From contig SADC01001344.1 in assembly GCA_004194705.1 (NCBI GenBank), positions 186,001-250,000 of the forward strand: a stretch of 64,000 nucleotides of DNA, written 5' to 3'. The stretch's first letter is position 1; each line of letters opens with the position of its first letter. The notes under the pieces are model-generated. The model did not search any database. It was given only the letters and a program-made list of their open reading frames with translations, and was not told where the DNA came from. Source of the stretch: Ditylenchus dipsaci (lineage: Eukaryota > Nematoda > Chromadorea > Rhabditida > Anguinidae). Both the position numbers and the translations under genes were made by a program. This document shows, piece by piece, positions 54,509-64,000 of this stretch.

Positions 54509-54770
54509 GTCTAAAGTTTGAAACTTACGGACAAATTCTAAATTCCGCTCAAGTCAATAAACATTAAAATTTTAAATTTTTGAGAATTAAAATATTAAGT
54601 ATCTCGAGTAAAATTTAGAATTTGTCCGTGAGTTTCGAACTTTAGAGGCAATTTTTCAAGAAAATCAACCATGCTGAAAACGAATCCGGTGTCAGAATCA
54701 CTGGTTTCACTACCACTAATACTTCTTTTCCTGTTTTTAAGTATTTTTCAGCCTATAGCTTAGCACTCCA
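54509..54770. repeat. Right arm of the foldback hosting the hAT
   Basis: See 51265-51383. The segment also contains a small palindrome (AAATTCTAAATT with AATTTAGAATTTGTCCG). Confidence 0.6.
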
Positions 54771-54884
54771 AAAACTCTTTTCTACTTTCAGTAAAAACGC
54801 CTTTTGTGCAGCGTTTCCTGCTCTGTCGAATGGTGCATTCTGTCCTTCACAGGAACGGCCTTAACAGGCATAATTTTGCATATT

Positions 54885-55345
54885 AAATTGGTTGAAATAC
54901 TTTTCGACCCTGAAATGGCGCTTGTTCTGCCGGAAATGGCACTTTAAAATGGCACCGGAAATTTTAAAAAGCTTTTATTCTTGGGGTTTTCCTTATTATT
55001 TTCAAATTTTTTTGACCAACGTGTAGCCCAGAATCTCAGCTTTCTAACAAGCCATTAACTGACTGAATGAAGTTTCAAAAATTGGAGAAAAAAGTCTTTT
55101 AATGAAGCAAATTTTTCAAAATGTAGTCCATTGAAAAACCGATCTCTCCAACTTTTTGAAACTTCGTTCAGTCAGTTAATAGCTTGTTAGAAAGCTGAGA
55201 TTCTGAGCTACACGTTAGTCGAAAAAATTTAAAAAATGATAAGGAAACACCTGAGAATAAAAGCTTTTCAAATTTCCGGCAGGAAAAGTGCCGTTTCCAG
55301 CAGAAAAGGCGCCATTTCAGGGTCGAAAAGTGTAACAACCTATTG
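54885..55345. mobile_element. Palindrome with GAAATGGCGC words
   Basis: Arms 54885-55100 and 55140-55345 pair across AATCTCAGCTTTCTAACAAG and CTGAAATGGCGC. GGAAATGGC(G)C-type words (GAAATGGCGCTTGT, GGAAATGGCACTTT, AAATGGCACCGG) recur near the ends. It has no coding capacity. Confidence 0.75.
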
Positions 55346-55823
55346 AATTATCAACAAAGTTTTTGCAAAATATACACACTTGTTTCTTTCAAGCAAAAAC
55401 TGGAAGCACTTTAACGATATGTTGTTGGAAAGCCCGAAATCTTCAAAGTGTTAGCACGCCTATCAGAGCCAAGTAAAAGAAAATTAATTATTGCAATAAA
55501 AGTTAATGATAGCTCTGAAAAAACAAGTTTTATAAATTTTGTTTTTTTATGATCATATACATCGTTTGAAACTATGGAAAAAAGCTAGAAAGAATCAGCA
55601 AGGAAAATAAATTACCAAGCATACGCGGACGAGTGTTAAAACGCTTACAGCTATTTCTGTCTCTATCGCTCGTCTGCTCAGCGAGCCTGACATTTATTCA
55701 ACCAGTTATCAATATAAATTCTTCTTTAATTTCCAGTTATCAAATCTCGGTGTCTGGTGAAAAGTCTCGAGCTTTCACGCAGCGCATTCGTCCACACTTG
55801 CGAGGCTTGCCCACGCTAATAAG

Positions 55824-56011
55824 AGGTGGTGACCGGCAGTTCAAATTTTCTGCCCAATCATTGAACTTCTGTACGGATTTTTCAACTTGTTTTCTAACAA
55901 AACAATACCTAGAATTAAATTTTAGGTATGGTTTTGTTAGAAACCAAGTTGAACAATCCGTACAGAAGTTCGATAATTAGGAAAAAATTTTGAGTTCCCG
56001 GGTACCACCTC
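55824..56011. mobile_element. Palindrome, AGAGGTGGT ends
   Basis: AGAGGTGGTGACC pairs with GGTACCACCTCT, and GAACTTCTGTACGGATT with its complement, meeting at TTAAATTTTAGG. It is the same family as 63777-64000, with a half copy at 13053-13170. Confidence 0.7.
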
Positions 56012-56317
56012 TTGTTGCGTAGGCATGCCCCTCTAAGCACATTCCGCTCTATTGCAATCCTCTGTTCCGAAATCGTCGTCTCTTTTTTTACTTCTGCGTT
56101 GATAATGATGCTATGCCAGTGCGATAACAATTTCTAGGATCTGGTCGTGAGTTGCGTTTGTATTTTGAGAAAACAGGAAACCATCGAGCCAATAATCTGG
56201 CTCGACCGTTTTGTATTATCGTTGATGAAAAACGGACCTGAACAAAATCTTGTCATGAAAGGTGCACCGCGCACTTAAACAGGCGCACCACCATTTTCCT
56301 CCGGACGAAATCAATTA

Positions 56318-56581
56318 TACCGTATTTGCTCTAATAATCGGCCACTCTCTATTAAACGGCCACTCTCTAATAAACGGCCACCCCCAGAGACCTATATCTC
56401 AGTCCAGAGTCAATATTTTTCAAATCTGTTTATGCATTTTCTTAGTTACCATGAGCCTCCTGGTTCCACTTTTCAGATTGTGGTTGAGCACCCAAAATTC
56501 TCAAAATCGAAATATTTTTTTTCGATTTTTTAGGGGTTGAAAAATAAACGGCCATGGCCGATTATTACAGCAAATACGGTA
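56318..56581. mobile_element. CCGTATTT-end MITE, word AACGGCCAC
   Basis: TA, CCGTATTTGCTCTAATAATC at the left; GATTATTACAGCAAATACGG, TA at the right. Word (A)CGGCCACTCTCTA occurs three times at the left and CGGCCATGGCCG once at the right. The core (CTATATCTCAGTC, GATTGTGGTTGAGCACCC) matches 4412-4677 closely, so these two are recent relatives with different words. Confidence 0.88.
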
Positions 56582-56639
56582 CATCAACTCTCTACGTACA
56601 GCTAGCCAATCTCAACACATTGAGCATCAATACTTTAGT

Positions 56640-56742
56640 ACAGTTAAATTTTCTATAAGCTACACTCTAAATAAGCTACACCTCTCTATAAGATAGAGCT
56701 GGGATCGGTCTCGAGGGTGTAGCTTATAGAGAAGGTTGAATG
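56640..56742. mobile_element. TACAGTCAA-family MITE, word AAGCTACAC
   Basis: TACAGTTAAATTTTCTATAA at the left, TTATAGAGAAGGTTGAATGTA at the right. AAGCTACACTCTA and AAGCTACACCTCTC are on the left and GGGTGTAGCTTATAGAG is on the right, around GGGATCGGTC. Confidence 0.75.
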
Positions 56743-57163
56743 TATCACCATTGTTATGCTTGTATGAGACCTCTTGTGGGTTTCTATTGAATAAAGTCGA
56801 ACCCTTCATAAGTCTTGTGATGGTGTCAGTCTTACATATTTACTAAACGAAGAGGTCTTATACACAAAGCCTAAAAACAATCTTGGCGGAACATAAATAA
56901 TGAAAAAGTTAGTGAAAAATTATGCCACCCTTAAATTTTAAAGCAACTAGAACAATTTAAAAATAGCTTAAATTTTCACTGAACAGTGACAGAAAAGTAA
57001 AATAGGTTTTGAATTTTGGCTTACCTTTTTCATACCATGGCTTTCCTTGTGCTTGGCTTTCTAAAAGTTTTTATACATGCACTTCGATTTTCAATTTTTT
57101 TTTGTTAAGGGCTGTCTAAGGGCAATTTTGGATTAACTGAAGAAAACCTCTTTCAGTCAGTTG

Positions 57164-57960
57164 TAACTGGTGGACAAAAAGTCCTTGGACAAATTTTGAG
57201 CTCACTTTTTGAAATAAAAATTTAACGATGAGAAAATTCCTAAAAATAGGTTTTGTAGCCCTGAATCTCCTCTTTCAAATGGCATATTGCTTTCAGCTTG
57301 ACTATTTTGGATAAGTCACTATTTGGCTCCAAACACTTGTCTGGTCATTTCGAGAAGGTTACCAACGTTTTCATCACTTTAACTGGTCAAATGTTTTATT
57401 GAATTTTAAGTGTCACTGCAGAATTTTATCACCATGTTGTAGCGCAGCTCAAGAGCTATAAAACCCATATCACAGAAAAAATTTTAAAGATCTGAGTGTT
57501 GAGATACGGCCTTTTGGAAAAAATCAATTTCTTGAAAAAATGACCAAAATCCGAGAAATTGGCAAAAACTTTCATTTTGGTCATTTTTTCAAGAAATTGA
57601 TTTATTCCAAAAGAACATATCTCAACCATCAGATATTCAAAAATCACTCTGTAATATGGGTTTTGTAGCTCTTGAGCTGCGCTACAACATGGTGATAAAA
57701 TTCTGCAGTGACACTTAAAATTCAATAAAACATTTGACCAGTTAAAGTGATGAAAACGTTGGTAACCTTCTCGAAATGACCAGACAAGTGTTTGGAGCCA
57801 AATGGTGACTTATCCAAAATAGTCAAGCTGAAAGCAATATGCCATTTGAAAGAGGAGATTCAGGGCTACAAAACCTATTTTTAGGAATTTTCTCATCGTT
57901 AAATTTTTATTTCAAAAAGTGAGCTCAAAATTTGTCCAAGGACTTTTTGTCCACCAGTTA
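57164..57960. mobile_element. Large near-perfect palindrome, AACTGGTGGACAAAAAGTCC ends
   Basis: Arms of about 390 bp meet near 57562 in ATGACCAAAATCC/GGTCATTTTTTC. Identity is very high throughout (for example GCTACAACATGGTGATAAA against its mirror). Fragments of the family lie at 15405, 21732, 26580, 33458 and 44930. It encodes no protein; the mirrored frames are repeat translations. Confidence 0.88.
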
Positions 57961-57961
57961 A

Positions 57962-58571
57962 TAACTGGTGACCATAAAGTTCGGAGCGGACTTTTGAACT
58001 AATTTTTAGCAATAAAATTTATTCCCCAAAATATTCCAAACATAGGGTTTTGTAGGCCTTTCCTTCCCCTTTTGATTGGTATATTCACTTTTACTTTATG
58101 AAGAAATTTTGTTTCAAAATTTGGACAAAGAATGAAGGGAAGGAAAAATAATTTATGCAGGGCATATCTTGTGTTGATTTTCGGCATGACCATGCTCTTT
58201 TCTGCTTGATTCGGTTTAAGAATTTATTTCCAAAAAAAATCCAAATATATGATCTTGTAGCATTTTTATTCCTCTACCAAACGATATATAAAATTATTTT
58301 TTATTCATGAAAAAGACCTCCATTTGCCAGAAGATTAAAGTGAAAATAAAGTTTAACTAGTGGAACAAATGCCCTGCATAAATTATTTTTCCTTCCCTTC
58401 ATTCTTTGTCCAAATTTTGAAACAAAATTTCTTCATAAAGTAAAAGTGAATATACCAATCGAAAGAAGAAGGAAAGGCCTACAAAACCCTATGTTTGGAA
58501 TATTTTGGGGAATAAATTTTATTGCTAAAATTAGTTCAAAAGTCCGCTCCGAACTTTATGGTCACCAGTTA
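57962..58571. mobile_element. Second palindrome directly abutting the first
   Basis: It starts TAACTGGTGACCATAAAGTT and ends with the complement ATGGTCACCAGTTA. The arms (about 57962-58195 and 58375-58571) include GGAGCGGACTTTTGAAC and AGGGTTTTGTAGGCC. Only the outermost TAACTGGTG is shared with its neighbour; the interiors differ. Confidence 0.85.
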
Positions 58572-58906
58572 AGGAAACCAAGGGGGGGGGGTGGCAAGGC
58601 GAATTTTGGCTGGAAGAGGTGGGGTTTAACTGCTCCGAAAATTTAGTGAAATTTTAATGCGGGATGGATAGAGCGCAGAAAGAGATGCAGAAAGAACAGA
58701 GTGGACCGAAATTTTGCTGCAATTGACAAATTGGCATTGAAAGCCTAATCGATTTAAAAAATTGAAGTTATTTTATAAATGGTGATAAAGGCTCTACCTG
58801 CAATAAACAATTGAAAAGCAAGCAATTGTAAAGCAAAGTATTTCAAAAAAAGCAAACAATTCGTGTGCTTAGTTTTGTAAGATAAGTTCATAATAATTAT
58901 TCAGTT

Positions 58907-59310
58907 TTATTTGAAAAAATATATATTTCTAGAAATAAAGTAGAGTGAATTTTTTTTTGAAATAAAACTGGCTTTTCCTGATTTAGTGTTTGATAGCTTA
59001 TGCATCACGATGATTTCGAAAGCTTTTTTATTAATGTCAGCATATGCCTCTTTTATTGCACTTTTAATAATCGAAGGGCCTAGTGTAGCCAGAGCCGTTC
59101 TGATTTTTTTGCAGATTTTGACGAAAATAACATTTACCTTTTGAAATAGGTTCTTTTGCAAAGCTATCATGTACACTCAGTATTTCTCTTAGTGCAATTT
59201 GAAGGGTTTAAGCTTGAAAAACTCATACTTTTGTTGTTGTTTCAGTTTTCTGCGCCTGCGTCTCTGACGATAAACGCTCAATGAAATGTATGACAGGATC
59301 TTGAAATCTA
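58907..59310 (-). CDS. Three-exon end of an unknown gene
   Basis: Exons 59229-59310 (VIHFIERLSSETQAQKTETT), about 59138-59195 (ILSVHDSFAKEPISK) and 58907-59079 (GPSIIKSAIKEAYADINKKA and VMHKLSNTKSGKASFISKK, then stop). The last join is in phase (1/2) across a 58-bp intron ending ACACTAG. The acceptor of the middle exon is uncertain. The sequence is hydrophilic and helical; no family recognised. Upstream exons would lie above 59.3 kb, where a truncated MITE begins at 59425. Confidence 0.5.
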
Positions 59311-59424
59311 CTGCATAGTATAAAAATGATTAAGAAAAGTTATTTAAAAAAAATCGCCCGAATTTTGCCCGGTCGCTTGTGGCACTTGCTTGTTTAGAGA
59401 GCTCTGACTGTAGTGTACTTGACA

Positions 59425-59660
59425 TACCGTATTTCTCTAATAGACCGACAGTCTATAATAACTTCGAGGGTCTGTATCTCAGACTGCAGGATTTTGTTTT
59501 CAAATCTATTTTTTGTGGTTTCTTAACTCTTACGAGCTCTGCCGATTCCACTTTAAGGATTTTGGGTTTTCAATCAAAAATCTCGAGATGGAGCTCAAAA
59601 TTTTCGGATTTTCTGTTGATTGAAATACTGAATAGAAGAAATTTGGTAATACTAAATTTT
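59425..59660. mobile_element. Truncated CCGTATTT-family copy
   Basis: TACCGTATTTCTCTAATAGA with word ACCGACAGTC, then GGGTCTGTATCTCAGACTGC and GATTCCACTTTAAGGATTTT from the family core. No right terminus was found. Confidence 0.65.
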
Positions 59661-59669
59661 TAGTCCCAA

Positions 59670-62130
59670 GTCTTTTTTACTAGGATCGTCCGTTCTTTAA
59701 TATGCTAAAATTATTTGTGATAAGGCAGTTCGTCCGCGCAACGATACTATATGACAGAGAAAAAACGTCACTGGTGGTGAAGCACTGCTACTGGTAGTAA
59801 AGTTGGTAAAAGAGATGCCTGGCTGGACTTAATATTTTATCCCACGCATAGGTCTCACCATCTATATATTCGTAAAAGCAACAAGCATAGAGAAAAAAAT
59901 TTCTTCAGCTTAGCTTTTCTAGTCAAATTTGTTCCGTTGCTCCTCTATACAAGAGTAGTGAGTAGGCAAAATCGATAAAAATCAAATCTATCTCTGCTAA
60001 GATAGAAAGATGTTATGTTTTTAACCGTTTTTAGACAGCGAACGTAGGACCCTGCAAATTCTACCGCTGAAATGATAAGTCAAACTTTTAAATATAGAGA
60101 TCGATTTCGAAAAAAAGTCTGAAAATACCCTATGCTAATCCGATTTATCCGAAAATCGGCCATTTTACGGATATCGGATGACACAAAAATGCTGGGTGTC
60201 GGATATCGGATATCCGGTGCAGCTCTGTGACAGAGGCTTATCAGACTACCATGTAACCCAAAAAAGTAACAGCAAATCCATTTTCCTTCTAAGACTCAAG
60301 TAAAGAGCATCCAAATATGTGTCCCAGACCCGACTCCGTACATGTGCGTAGCCCTGAACCTCAGTCTTGAGCCTGAACTTGTTGCTCCAAAGGGTAGTTA
60401 CAGCCCCTTTGGAAGGGCCAGGTTTTGTGTGGAGGAGGTATTATATACTAGCGCCAAAATTTCAATTTGTTCTTATCTTTTTAAAATTTATATTTATTGA
60501 GTGTTTGAAATATTTATATTTATTAAGTGTGCAAAATATTTTTATTGGTGAAGTCAAGAAGATTTTGGCCGCTCTTTAGTGAAAGATTAAAAAAGGATTT
60601 TTATAAGGTATCAAGGTATCATTCCTTGAAACATGCAAAATATAGCGCGAAAAGGTGAAACTAAGAACCAAAATATTTTTTCTGACTTGCTTCATACTTT
60701 TGCTTTTCATGCTAAATTTTGCGAAAATGTCGCAACAAATGCCTCGTTAGAAACTATAATTACAGAGATACCTCACGGCAGATTTATGCTTCTTTGACAA
60801 AAAACAAAAAAAATTGAGAAAAATTTGACAAAAAGGCGCCTCTTTTTCTGCAAAAAAAGACATTTTGCTGTTTCATTTGTTTTCTTTATGATTGTTAAGC
60901 TATGATTCTTCACAGTCTTCTTTCTCTATTGTTAAAAACCAGTCCATCTCTGAAAATAAGTAATTTGAAAAAATTATCTTGTCGTTTGAACACCCTAGGG
61001 TTTGTTCTAGTGAATTTTTGTTCAAACTTTCTATTAAATAAAGCATGTATTAAAGACGAGAAAAAAGTTAAGCCACCAAGTTAATTGTGCATATATCAGC
61101 TATTCACGCCTCAACTACAGAAAGTAGGCCAATGACTCTCTGCAGTTGGCCAACTAAAACAAGAGGCACAAATAAGTAGGCAGGCATATACTTTAAAGAA
61201 AAAGAAAACAAGGATTTCCCATAGCTGAGGTTTTCCACGCACACTTTTTTTCTCGCTGTGTTGTCCATATAGAGAGTGTGGCACAGGTCTCTGCAAAAGG
61301 GTAGTGGATGAGCCAAATCAATAAAATTGGATCGATCTCTGCTTCTCTGTGGCATGCTTAGATAGATAGATGGTTGAGTGAGCCTACCCATACATACACT
61401 TCTAGTGAGCCACCCTATGATTTCAATGTTATTTGGGGTTCTTCTGTATTGTTATTACTTTATAGACCATTGTTATTGTTTATATTAGTGAGATTAACCA
61501 AGTTTTTGACTGGTGATTCCACTTCCCTGTGTTTTAAAAATGAATAAATTAAAGTGTACAAAAACATCATCCACTTGAGCCCAACCTATCTTGACATTGC
61601 CGACGAGCTGGACAACAGCTTTTCTATTGTAAGATTGTATCTTATATTGACTGAAAAATAAAATTTAAATTTAAAACGTACGAAAAAAAGGATTCAAATT
61701 TAGCAAATCACTAAGTTGCAAGGTTCCTCTAGCCTGTCCTAACACACGTTAATCACTCTTGCCTAATCCTTGAAAATTACAAATAAAACAGAGGAACCGT
61801 TTATAAACCTTGCAGTATGTTGTTGTTTATGTTGCCAGTTTCTTAGAACTAGAACTTTTTTCGAAAGTTTAAAAAAGTGTGCCAAAATAATATTTATTGA
61901 GTGTTGTAGTTTATGCAATAAAAAGATGAAATGTGCCATTATCCCTTCAACAAGAACGAACGGCGAAATTGTTTTTCATTAGCATATATTTAGTTCCATT
62001 GCAAATGCCTATTAAAAACAACAATTGTTTGTGTCATAATTATTATTATTGCTGTTCTTAGTAACAGAAATTACTTTCTGCTGCTCACACACAAACATAC
62101 CCTTTTCAAACCTTCTAAAGCAATAGCTTA
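59670..62130. other. Intergenic DNA without supported gene
   Basis: GGATATCGGATATCCGGTGC, followed by AGCTCTG at 60235, looks like one end of an hAT-type element with GGATATC words, but the other end was not found. Open frames of 60-95 codons here lack coding character. TATATAAGGTATCAAGG and similar are simple AT-rich sequence. Confidence 0.4.
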
Positions 62131-62141
62131 GCCAGTTTCAA

Positions 62142-62272
62142 ATGGATTATTGGAGGCATTTTCTCCTGCTTGTTTTGTTAGCGGCTGTTACTGGCACCCT
62201 GCAGCCATGCATCGATTGCCGCGCTCGTTTGGAATGCCGTTGCCCAGGGCTGCCAGCCAGTCTTTTTCTTGT
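62142..62272 (+). CDS. Possible first exon of a secreted protein
   Basis: ATG at 62142 opens MDYWRHFLLLVLLAAVTGTL, a good signal peptide, then QPCIDCRARLECRCPGLPAS with five Cys in about 16 residues. The exon is richer in GC than its surroundings. Beyond about residue 43 the frame loses sense (a second hydrophobic run, then VSRESRCEHRARQLNF), so a donor probably lies near 62272, but I could not identify the next exon. It could alternatively be a chance frame. Confidence 0.4.
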
Positions 62273-62987
62273 TTTAGCTGTGTGTGTGTCTAGAGAGTCT
62301 AGATGTGAGCACAGGGCCAGGCAGTTGAATTTTATTGGAATATTTTATTTTATTCTTTTCTCTTTCCTTTAACCACTTTTCTTTGCTTGAGCATTGAGCA
62401 ATTCCTATTGGTTTTTCTTAAGTTTTGCTCTGCTTAAGATTGTAGCTTGTGATACTATTTTTGTTGATTTTTTTATGTAATTTTTTAAGAATCTGTAAAC
62501 TTTCAGTCATAGCGTGTTAATTGCCAGGCAGTTTTGAAAAAGTTAATTTTGGTTCGAGTCAAAATATTTATATATGATGTTCACTATTTAATTACGATTT
62601 TCAGGCTTGGGCAAAGGTAAGGACAGATTTAAACATGAGTTTAATATGTACTTGACTCCGTTTTAACATACGCTAGCAAACCCTTGCCTAAGCCCAAAAC
62701 ACAAAAAAGCCTAGGAAGGAAATGTATGCTTGAAGACGTAAAGTCAATTTTTTTTGAAGAATGTTTAGAATTTTTTTAACATGAAAGGCACAGACAAAAA
62801 ACTCCTCATTGTAGTTATCTATATTGTGTCTAATCTTATAAAAACTTATAAAATTGGTGACAATTTGTCATTTACAGTGTGGTAGACTTGATCAAAAGTT
62901 AACAAACAAATTGGTCAAAAGCCTGCTAAATGAATAAACTAGTTAGGCCGAAACTTAGTTAACCGAACTAATTATTTGTGTTAAAAA

Positions 62988-63418
62988 TAGGGTGGTACGG
63001 TTACGGTATATTTTTGATCCGGTTTATTTTTTCTCAGACATTTTTATCAAAGATTTGACAGAAATTTTTACATTTTGCGGACCCCTTACACTAAAATTTC
63101 TTCTTCTTCAAAATAAGATATTAAACGTACAAAAAATAAACAATAATTCAGGAAAAAATCAGGAAAAAAATAAAAAAAAAAATCAGGAAAAAAACCGGTT
63201 CAAAAAAACCGGTCGGTTTTTTACCGATTTCTTTCGGTTAACCGGGGTTTTAGTGCAACTATTGTTTATTTTTTGTACGTTTAATATCCTATTTTGAAGA
63301 AGAAGAAATTTTAGTATTAGGGGTCCGCAAAATGTAAAAATTTCTGTCAAATCTTTGATAAAAATGTCTGAGAAAAAATCAACCGGATCCAAAAATATAC
63401 CGTAACCGTACCACCCTA
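62988..63418. mobile_element. Palindromic MITE, TAGGGTGGTACGG ends, TSD GTTAAAAA
   Basis: Ends TAGGGTGGTACGGTTACGGT and the exact complement. An exact 8-bp duplication GTTAAAAA flanks it (62980-62987, 63419-63426). The arms pair for about 170 bp; the loop has CCGGTT words (AACCGGTTC, ACCGGTCGG, TTAACCGG). The 8-bp target suits hAT. Confidence 0.9.
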
Positions 63419-63776
63419 GTTAAAAAGATGGATGTTTGAAATTTTTTGTTTCCTAAAAATTCCACAAGAGGGATTTAAATTTCAACTTATTATACTTTTT
63501 TCTGTGTAGTGTGCTTTAATGTCTTTCTATATGCGAGGTGAGATTTTTGTTAATATTTTTGTTGCTTTGTTTTGTTTTCGGTTAGAGAGACATTTGAATA
63601 TCAACAAGGTCGGTGATTGGTGTTTGTCAGATGCTCCGATTTGAGATTATTTTACTACTCTAAATTAATATTTTCAGATGAGCAATGCCTGAAAATAAAT
63701 ATTTTATTTTTATAGACATGGATAATATTTTGGGCTTTCTTCTGTCCGAAAATAATGCCTTCTTGTCGTTAAAGGG

Positions 63777-64000
63777 CCATTGCCGTCTCCAACAACAGTT
63801 GTCCCCCGCCAATTCAGACTTTTTTCTTTATCGTTGGGTTTACGTACGAATTTTTCAACTTTTTTCTAACAAACTATACCTAAAATTAAATTCTAGGCCT
63901 TGTTTTGTTAGAAACCAAGCTGAAAAATCCGTTCACAAGTTGAATAATTAGGCAAAAAATTTTGAATTGGCGGGGGACAATTCAAAACAGGTGGCAATGG
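63777..64000. mobile_element. Palindrome, CCATTGCC ends (reaches window edge)
   Basis: CCATTGCCGTCTCC pairs with AGGTGGCAATGG, and TTGTCCCCCGCCAATTC with GAATTGGCGGGGGACAA. It meets at AAATTAAATTCTAGG. It is the same family as 55824-56011. The right boundary coincides with the end of the window. Confidence 0.75.

Noticed and set aside
62992..63392. Two near-identical frames on opposite strands
   Set aside because: Each is the complement arm of the palindromic MITE 62988-63418.

Overview
This looks like eukaryotic nuclear DNA from an AT-rich invertebrate genome, most likely a nematode. Coding sequence is split into small exons by introns of about 45-60 bp with GTAAG-type donors and TTTTCAG or TTTTAG acceptors. 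The recognisable host proteins are a sigma-class glutathione S-transferase, a TSSK-type kinase and a class A neuropeptide-type receptor. The nematode call is an inference from intron style and protein types. There are no bacterial operons, no rRNA genes and no CRISPR array.

Layout. 0-3.5 kb: foldback repeats, a decayed minus-strand coding piece (1.4-1.9 kb) and an hAT-type element with a second element nested in it. 3.5-7.5 kb: a plus-strand secreted GST gene whose large intron contains a complete minus-strand TSSK-like kinase gene. 7.5-10.5 kb: small mobile elements. 10.5-14.7 kb: a minus-strand class A GPCR gene in nine exons. 15-29 kb: almost entirely repeats, plus a fragmented transposon-type protein on the minus strand (17.9-19.4 kb). 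29.6-31 kb: two related GNAT-like coding units. 31-41 kb: repeats with small coding fragments and a mariner remnant. 41.4-51 kb: a minus-strand multi-exon gene of unknown function with a duplicated exon triplet; one intron holds a transposon carrying a FLYWCH zinc-finger gene. 51.4-54.5 kb: a full-length hAT transposon with exact ends, an 8-bp target-site duplication (TSD) and an 11-exon damaged transposase gene. 54.5-64 kb: long palindromes, MITEs, one unknown three-exon gene piece and a possible secreted-protein exon.

Repeats are the main theme. Ten elements have an 8-bp TSD (nine perfect, one with a mismatch), and two further families are palindromes with CCGTATTT or TACAGTCAA ends. Many carry a short word repeated several times near their ends. 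The word differs from element to element while the outermost ends stay constant, as if transposase-binding iterons had diversified quickly.

Limits: exon joins come from reading phase and splice consensus only. Several genes (GST, GPCR, hAT transposase, the 50-kb exon triplet) need a one-base correction, usually in a homopolymer. These could be true mutations or assembly indels; the kinase gene, by contrast, reads cleanly.
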